DNA of 64,000 bases from Parvularcula sp. BBD 1991-13 (lineage in GTDB: Bacteria; Pseudomonadota; Alphaproteobacteria; Caulobacterales; Parvularculaceae): positions 62,001 through 126,000 of the forward strand of contig LYSZ01000013.1 of assembly GCA_001657385.1 (NCBI GenBank), given 5' to 3'. The notes below the pieces were generated by a model. It was not told where the DNA came from, did not search any database, and saw only the letters and a program-made list of their open reading frames with translations. The first letter of the stretch is position 1. Every line of letters begins with the position of its first letter. Position numbers and translations under genes: made by a program. Below, one piece after another: positions 60,505 to 64,000 of this stretch.

Positions 60505-61203
60505 TTACTCTTTCCTGGTCAGCAGCGGCGCCGCGGCCGGCGCGACAAGCGGCCTCGCGCCGGTGAAAAGGGTGAGGCGCACGCCGCCGCGCCCGGTTGC
60601 GCCGTCGCGAAGCGCCGGCGGGGCGAGCGTGACCGGCAGCGGCGGGCGCGCGTCCTGCGCCGGCTCCCGGCCTAGCCGCTCCAGCGCCGCGGCGATCTTC
60701 TTTCCGTAGGCGGCGCCTTTGTCCGTGTGGCGCGAATGGTAGCTGTTGACCGCGGCGTTCCAGTCGCCGAGTTCCCCGTGAAGCCGGGTGAGAAACGATG
60801 CGGCGTAGGCCGCGCCCGCCGCCGGCTCGAACATGGCGAAGGGCGTATCGAAGGCGCCGCCGTGCCATCTGGTGTTGATCTGGAAACAGCCGATGTCGAT
60901 CGAGTCGGCGCCGCGATTTTTCCTTTCACGGACGAAGCTTTCCGCCTGCGCCCTGGTGTCGAAATAACGACCCTTGCCGGCGATATTCACGGTCCACGGC
61001 CAGGCGACGGTCTCGCCATGGCGATAGCGCCCGGTTTCGACGAGCGAAATCGCCTGCAACAGGCCGGGCGGAATTGCAAAGCGCTGTTCCGCCTGACGCG
61101 CGGCTGTCCGGCAGGCCGATGCGGCGTCGGCGTGGGCCGCGGCCGGCATGAAGGCGGACGCCGCCGCCACAACAATCAGCAACAGGATCGTCGAGAAACG
61201 CAT
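60505..61203 (-). CDS. Lytic transglycosylase (SLT-like) within the flagellar operon
   Basis: A 232-residue exported peptidoglycan lyase. Signal peptide MRFSTILLLIVVAAASAFMP; the SLT domain starts at ACRTAARQAEQRFAIPPGLL, with the catalytic Glu in AISLVETGRYRHG near residue 58, plus IDIGCFQINTRWHG and YAASFLTRLHGELGDWNAAV. Tail is low complexity. It sits between fliQ (3 bp away) and flhA (6 bp away), so it belongs to the same transcript. A role in opening the wall for the rod is the obvious guess. Confidence 0.93.
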   Translation of the reverse strand: MRFSTILLLIVVAAASAFMPAAAHADAASACRTAARQAEQRFAIPPGLLQAISLVETGRYRHGETVAWPWTVNIAGKGRYFDTRAQAESFVRERKNRGADSIDIGCFQINTRWHGGAFDTPFAMFEPAAGAAYAASFLTRLHGELGDWNAAVNSYHSRHTDKGAAYGKKIAAALERLGREPAQDARPPLPVTLAPPALRDGATGRGGVRLTLFTGARPLVAPAAAPLLTRKE

Positions 61204-61206
61204 GGC

Positions 61207-61470
61207 TTATCCCGATACATACTTGACGACGCTGTCATTGAACAGGGTCAGGATTAACTGGATTGCGAAATTCGCGGACAGGGTGAAGGCGATCAGCATG
61301 GCGACCAGTTTCGGTACGAATGTGAGCGTCAGCTCCTGGATCGAGGTCAGCGCCTGCAACAGGCCGATGACGATGCCCACGACCAGCGCGGTGATCAGCA
61401 TCGGCGAGGCGATCCACACGGCGCCCCACAGATATTCGCCCAGGACGGTAAGGATATCGGCGTCAGACAT
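61207..61470 (-). CDS. fliQ: Flagellar export-gate protein
   Basis: An 87-residue two-span membrane protein, near the family length. VLGEYLWGAVWIASPMLITA and ALVVGIVIGLLQALTSIQEL-LTLTFVPKLVAMLIAF match FliQ. It is the fourth gene of the flgB-flgC-fliE-fliQ run, 25 bp after fliE. Confidence 0.97.
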   Translation of the reverse strand: MSDADILTVLGEYLWGAVWIASPMLITALVVGIVIGLLQALTSIQELTLTFVPKLVAMLIAFTLSANFAIQLILTLFNDSVVKYVSG

Positions 61471-61495
61471 TCTGTCATCGACCCTTCTGAAACGG

Positions 61496-61834
61496 TTAAA
61501 TCGGCATACGGAGAAGTTCTTGGTAAGCTTCGACGACGCGGTTGCGCAGCGTCACCGCCGTTTCCACGGCCATTTCCGCCGCGGCCATCGCCTCGACGAC
61601 GGAATGCGGGTCCGCCTCGCCGGTCATGAACGCCGCGGCGGCGGTTTCGCTTTTCGCCACCGTGTCCGCGACGGTCTTGACCGCGTTCAGCGGCTGGAAG
61701 CCCGCGTCGTCGCCGCCCGCCGCGCTTGCCGGGGCGCCGGCGGCCTTGCCGGCCTTCGCCGCGTCCACGCCGGCGCTCAGGGTTTTCTGCGCCGCGCCGT
61801 AGGTTTTCATCGCGTTGAATGCGTTGATATCCAT
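61496..61834 (-). CDS. fliE: Flagellar hook-basal body protein
   Basis: A 112-residue protein at the MS ring-rod junction. The C-terminal half carries the conserved SVVEAMAAAEMAVETAVTLR-NRVVEAYQELLRMPI helix. The N-terminal half is variable and Ala-rich, as is usual. Lies 11 bp after flgC. Confidence 0.95.
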   Translation of the reverse strand: MDINAFNAMKTYGAAQKTLSAGVDAAKAGKAAGAPASAAGGDDAGFQPLNAVKTVADTVAKSETAAAAFMTGEADPHSVVEAMAAAEMAVETAVTLRNRVVEAYQELLRMPI

Positions 61835-61845
61835 TGTCGTCGCTC

Positions 61846-62238
61846 CTATCGTCTCAGGATATCCATGAGGCTTGAATACATCTGCCGCGCCTGCTGGAAG
61901 GTCGCCAGATTCGCCTCATAGGACCGGTTCGCCTCGCGGCCGTCCGCCATTTCCATCATCAGACTGACATTGGAAAGCTCCACATGCCCGCTTTCATCCG
62001 CCATTGGATGAGCCGGATTGTAAACGCGCTCCAGCTTCGACCGGTCGAGACCGACACGGTCCACCTTGACAAGGTTCATGTCGCGTTCGCGGTTATAGGC
62101 GTTGTCGAAGCTGACGGTCTTGCGGTGGAAACCGGGCGTGTCCTTGTTGGCGATGTTCTCGCTGATCACGCGCATGCGGAAGCCCTGGGCCTGCATTCCG
62201 CTTGCAGCGGCGTTCATGGAATTTGCGAAGGAATTCAC
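61846..62238 (-). CDS. flgC: Flagellar basal-body proximal rod protein
   Basis: A 130-residue rod protein, near the family length. SMNAAASGMQAQGFRMRVIS, then ENIANKDTPGFHRKTVSF, then the C-terminal ANRSYEANLATFQQARQMYS that forms the second rod helix. Adjacent to flgB on the same strand. Confidence 0.96.
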   Translation of the reverse strand: MNSFANSMNAAASGMQAQGFRMRVISENIANKDTPGFHRKTVSFDNAYNRERDMNLVKVDRVGLDRSKLERVYNPAHPMADESGHVELSNVSLMMEMADGREANRSYEANLATFQQARQMYSSLMDILRR

Positions 62239-62251
62239 AGGTTAACCCTCC

Positions 62252-62629
62252 CTATACGTTCCGTCCAAGCGCCATGCGCATGATGTTTATGGACTTGCGG
62301 TAAATGGCGGTCGCGGCTTCGTGCTGCTGCTGCGCGTCCACGCTGCGCATCATCTGGTCTTCGATGGAGACGGTGTTGCCGTTCGGGGACGCGGCGCCGG
62401 GGATGTCGACAAGCTCCGTACGCTACGGGTCGCGGCCTTGCGCGCCATGGGGCTTGAGGTCGTCGCGGGCGGCCATGCGAGCGTAGCTGTCGGCGAAGGA
62501 TTGGAGGTCTTTCGCCTTGTAGCCCGCCGTATCCGCATTCGCGATATTCTGCGAGATCACCTGATGGCGGTCGGCGGCGTGGCGCGCCATGGCCGAGGCC
62601 ATTTTCAAAATATCAATCGAGTTCAGCAT
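62252..62629 (-). pseudogene. flgB: Flagellar proximal rod protein, with in-frame amber stop
   Basis: The frame beginning at ATG 62629 encodes MLNSIDILKMASAMARHAAD and SQNIANADTAGYKAKDL, which is FlgB. At 62425-62423 a TAG interrupts after 68 codons (RDP*RTEL). The same frame, without any shift, continues as VSIEDQMMRSVDAQQQHEAA and YRKSINIMRMALGRNV to a second stop at 62254-62252. Read through, the protein would be ~125 residues, typical of FlgB. The upstream half lacks the C-terminal rod helix needed for assembly, so the sequence as given would not make a functional rod subunit unless the TAG is an error or is read through. Confidence 0.88.
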
Positions 62630-62711
62630 TCTGCCGACGTCCTGTTAAGGATTACGGTTTATGAAGATGAAGAGAAAAGTTGAATATAAAATTAACCATG
62701 GCGGCCGCCCG

Positions 62712-64000
62712 ATGACCATCAACCTTACCGACCTCGCCAAGGGCGCTTTCGACGCCGTCGACGCGCATCATGTCTGGGGTCGCGTGGCGGCCATCGACGG
62801 CGGCGTCGTTCACGTCACGGGCCTGTCGGGGCTGGCGCGCATCGGCGACCGGATACTGATCGCGGCGAAAGACGGCGACGCGCCCGCGCAAGCCTCCGGT
62901 CAAATGCCCGGCCAGGCGAGTGATCAGGCGAGCGGCTGCGTGGCCGGCGAAGTCATCGCCATGCGCAGCGACGAATTGCTGGTGATGCCCGAAGCGTCCC
63001 TCAGCGGCATGTCTCCCGGGGACCGCGCCTACCTGCGGGCGGAAAGCGACGTATTCCCCAGCGAGGAATGGATCGGGGAGGTTTTATCATCCGACGGAAC
63101 GTTTTTCGACGGACGGCGCACGCCGAAGGGCGAACGGCCCATGGCGCTCAACCCGGCGCCGACGCCGGCGACGGCGCGGCGCGGCCTCGGCGCGCGGCTC
63201 GACACGGGCCTCGCCCCGTTCGATACTTTCCTGCCGATCTGCCGTGGTCAGCGCATCGGGCTGTTCGCCGGGTCGGGCGTGGGCAAATCCTCGCTGATCG
63301 CCGCGCTTGCGCAAGGCGTAGACGCCGACATCGTGATCGTCGCCCTGATCGGCGAACGCAGCCGGGAGGTGCGCGAATTCGCCGAGGGCGTGTTCAGGAC
63401 CAAGAGCGGCGCGCGGGCGATCATCGTCGCCTCGACCTGCGACGAGCCGGCGCCGGCGAAGCGCCGCGGGGCGCTGCTCGCCATGACGGCGGCGGAATAT
63501 TTCCGCGATCAGGGCCTGCATGTCCTGTTGCTTTTCGATTCCATCACGCGGTTCGCGGATGCGCATCGCGAGATCGCGCTGACCGCAGGGGAGACGCCGT
63601 CGTTGCGCGCTTACCCGCCGTCGACGTTCCGCGCCGTCGCCTCGCTCGCGGAGCGCACCGGGCCGGGGCTTGAAGGCGAAGACGGCGCGGGCGGCGATAT
63701 CACGGCGGTTTTCAGCGTCCTGGTCGCCGGCTCCGACATGGACGAGCCCGTCGCCGACATGGTGCGGGGCATTCTCGACGGCCATGTGGTGCTCGATCGC
63801 GATATCGCCGAACGTGGACGGTTTCCCGCCATCAATGTCCGGCGCAGCGTCTCGCGCAGCCTGCCGCACGCGGCGAGCGATGAAGAAAACGCAACTCTCC
63901 TGGAGGCGCGCCGCCTCATCGCCGCTTATGACGACGCGGCGGCGATGATCCAGACCGGACTTTACGCGCGCGGGTCCGATCCGGTGATCGACCGCGCCCT
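62712..64000 (+). CDS. fliI: Flagellum-specific export ATPase, 3' end beyond window
   Basis: The frame is open from 62712 to the window edge (429 codons) and encodes the export ATPase. Walker A GLFAGSGVGKSSLIAALA near residue 183, LIGERSREVREFAEG, Walker B VLLLFDSITRFADAHREIA, and ETPSLRAYPPSTFRAVASLA. Start ATG 62712 gives the usual N-terminus; an in-frame ATG at 62661 with AAGGA upstream would add 17 basic residues. A GQ-rich insertion with a 12-bp duplication lies near residues 57-75. Divergent from flgB with only ~80 bp between. Confidence 0.95.
   Translation, partial: MTINLTDLAKGAFDAVDAHHVWGRVAAIDGGVVHVTGLSGLARIGDRILIAAKDGDAPAQASGQMPGQASDQASGCVAGEVIAMRSDELLVMPEASLSGMSPGDRAYLRAESDVFPSEEWIGEVLSSDGTFFDGRRTPKGERPMALNPAPTPATARRGLGARLDTGLAPFDTFLPICRGQRIGLFAGSGVGKSSLIAALAQGVDADIVIVALIGERSREVREFAEGVFRTKSGARAIIVASTCDEPAPAKRRGALLAMTAAEYFRDQGLHVLLLFDSITRFADAHREIALTAGETPSLRAYPPSTFRAVASLAERTGPGLEGEDGAGGDITAVFSVLVAGSDMDEPVADMVRGILDGHVVLDRDIAERGRFPAINVRRSVSRSLPHAASDEENATLLEARRLIAAYDDAAAMIQTGLYARGSDPVIDRA
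62913..62936. repeat. 12-bp tandem duplication in fliI N-terminal region
   Basis: caggcgagtgat (62913-62924) then caggcgagcggc (62925-62936). In-frame in fliI, within a QASGQ-type linker that interrupts the N-terminal barrel. Confidence 0.65.

Noticed and set aside
62423-62425. Pyrrolysine or programmed readthrough at the flgB TAG
   Set aside because: No structural signal or Pyl machinery is visible, and a sequence error or mutation is simpler; kept only as a remote option.

Overview
The window is 64 kb of dense, high-GC bacterial chromosome with short intergenic gaps, many ATGA/GTGA overlaps between neighbouring genes, and no phage, insertion sequence, tRNA, rRNA or CRISPR array that I could find. 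Gene content points to a stalked/flagellated alphaproteobacterium of the Parvularculales-Caulobacterales type (Hyphomonadaceae/Parvularculaceae-like). The reasons are a fused N-acetylglutamate kinase/synthase next to an N-acetylornithine carbamoyltransferase, a PleC-like kinase, a RpoE-ChrR pair, DUF2093 and DUF4170 proteins, and a class II flagellar export operon. The genus assignment is inference.

Layout. 1-8.9 kb: 3' end of glnE, then a three-gene operon (two divergent phytoene-dehydrogenase-like flavoproteins plus a GcvT-like folate-binding protein), an EF-hand periplasmic protein, and an ECF sigma / putative membrane anti-sigma / periplasmic metal-sensor-like operon. 9-17.7 kb: PleC-like histidine kinase, then the acetylated-intermediate arginine operon (argF', a methyltransferase, argB/A, argC) and a Kef-type antiporter. 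17.7-25.5 kb: zincin-like metallopeptidase, serine hydrolase, RpoE-ChrR singlet-oxygen-type regulators with a divergent flavoprotein-DUF1365 pair behind a good RpoE-type promoter, a 3-oxoacid CoA-transferase and an HxlR regulator. 25.8-37 kb: a small secreted orphan, class II DAHP synthase, a GnnA/GnnB-like pair, NAD synthetase, a secreted TPR protein, xseA, DUF2093 and an M23 peptidase. 37-46 kb: Fur-box-controlled bfd, then bfr and a Kazal lipoprotein, followed by a lipid A/Kdo block (lpxL-like, lpxK, waaA, DUF374, msbA-like) and a tyrosine-phosphatase-like gene. 45-51 kb: HEAT-like protein, DUF4170, PmbA, GST, glutamine amidotransferase, UbiD-family decarboxylase. 51-56 kb: a large autotransporter and a diguanylate cyclase. 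56-64 kb: flagellar operon flgB-flgC-fliE-fliQ-transglycosylase-flhA-fliR-flhB-(FliJ-like), divergent from fliI, which runs off the end.

How the parts work together. The GnnA/GnnB-like pair, LpxL-like, LpxK, WaaA and MsbA-like proteins form most of a late lipid A assembly and flipping route, with a possible N-linked (GlcN3N) lipid A. bfd and bfr form an iron store/release pair. The flagellar block supplies proximal rod, export gate and ATPase.

Most notable points: lpxK carries a single-base frameshift and flgB an in-frame amber codon, with the downstream halves of both still well conserved. Short 11-18 bp tandem repeats, two to four copies each, sit at gene ends or in unconstrained linkers all along the window, and two distant intergenic arrays share a core sequence. 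The CrtI-like pair plus GcvT operon is the best candidate for an undescribed enzyme system.
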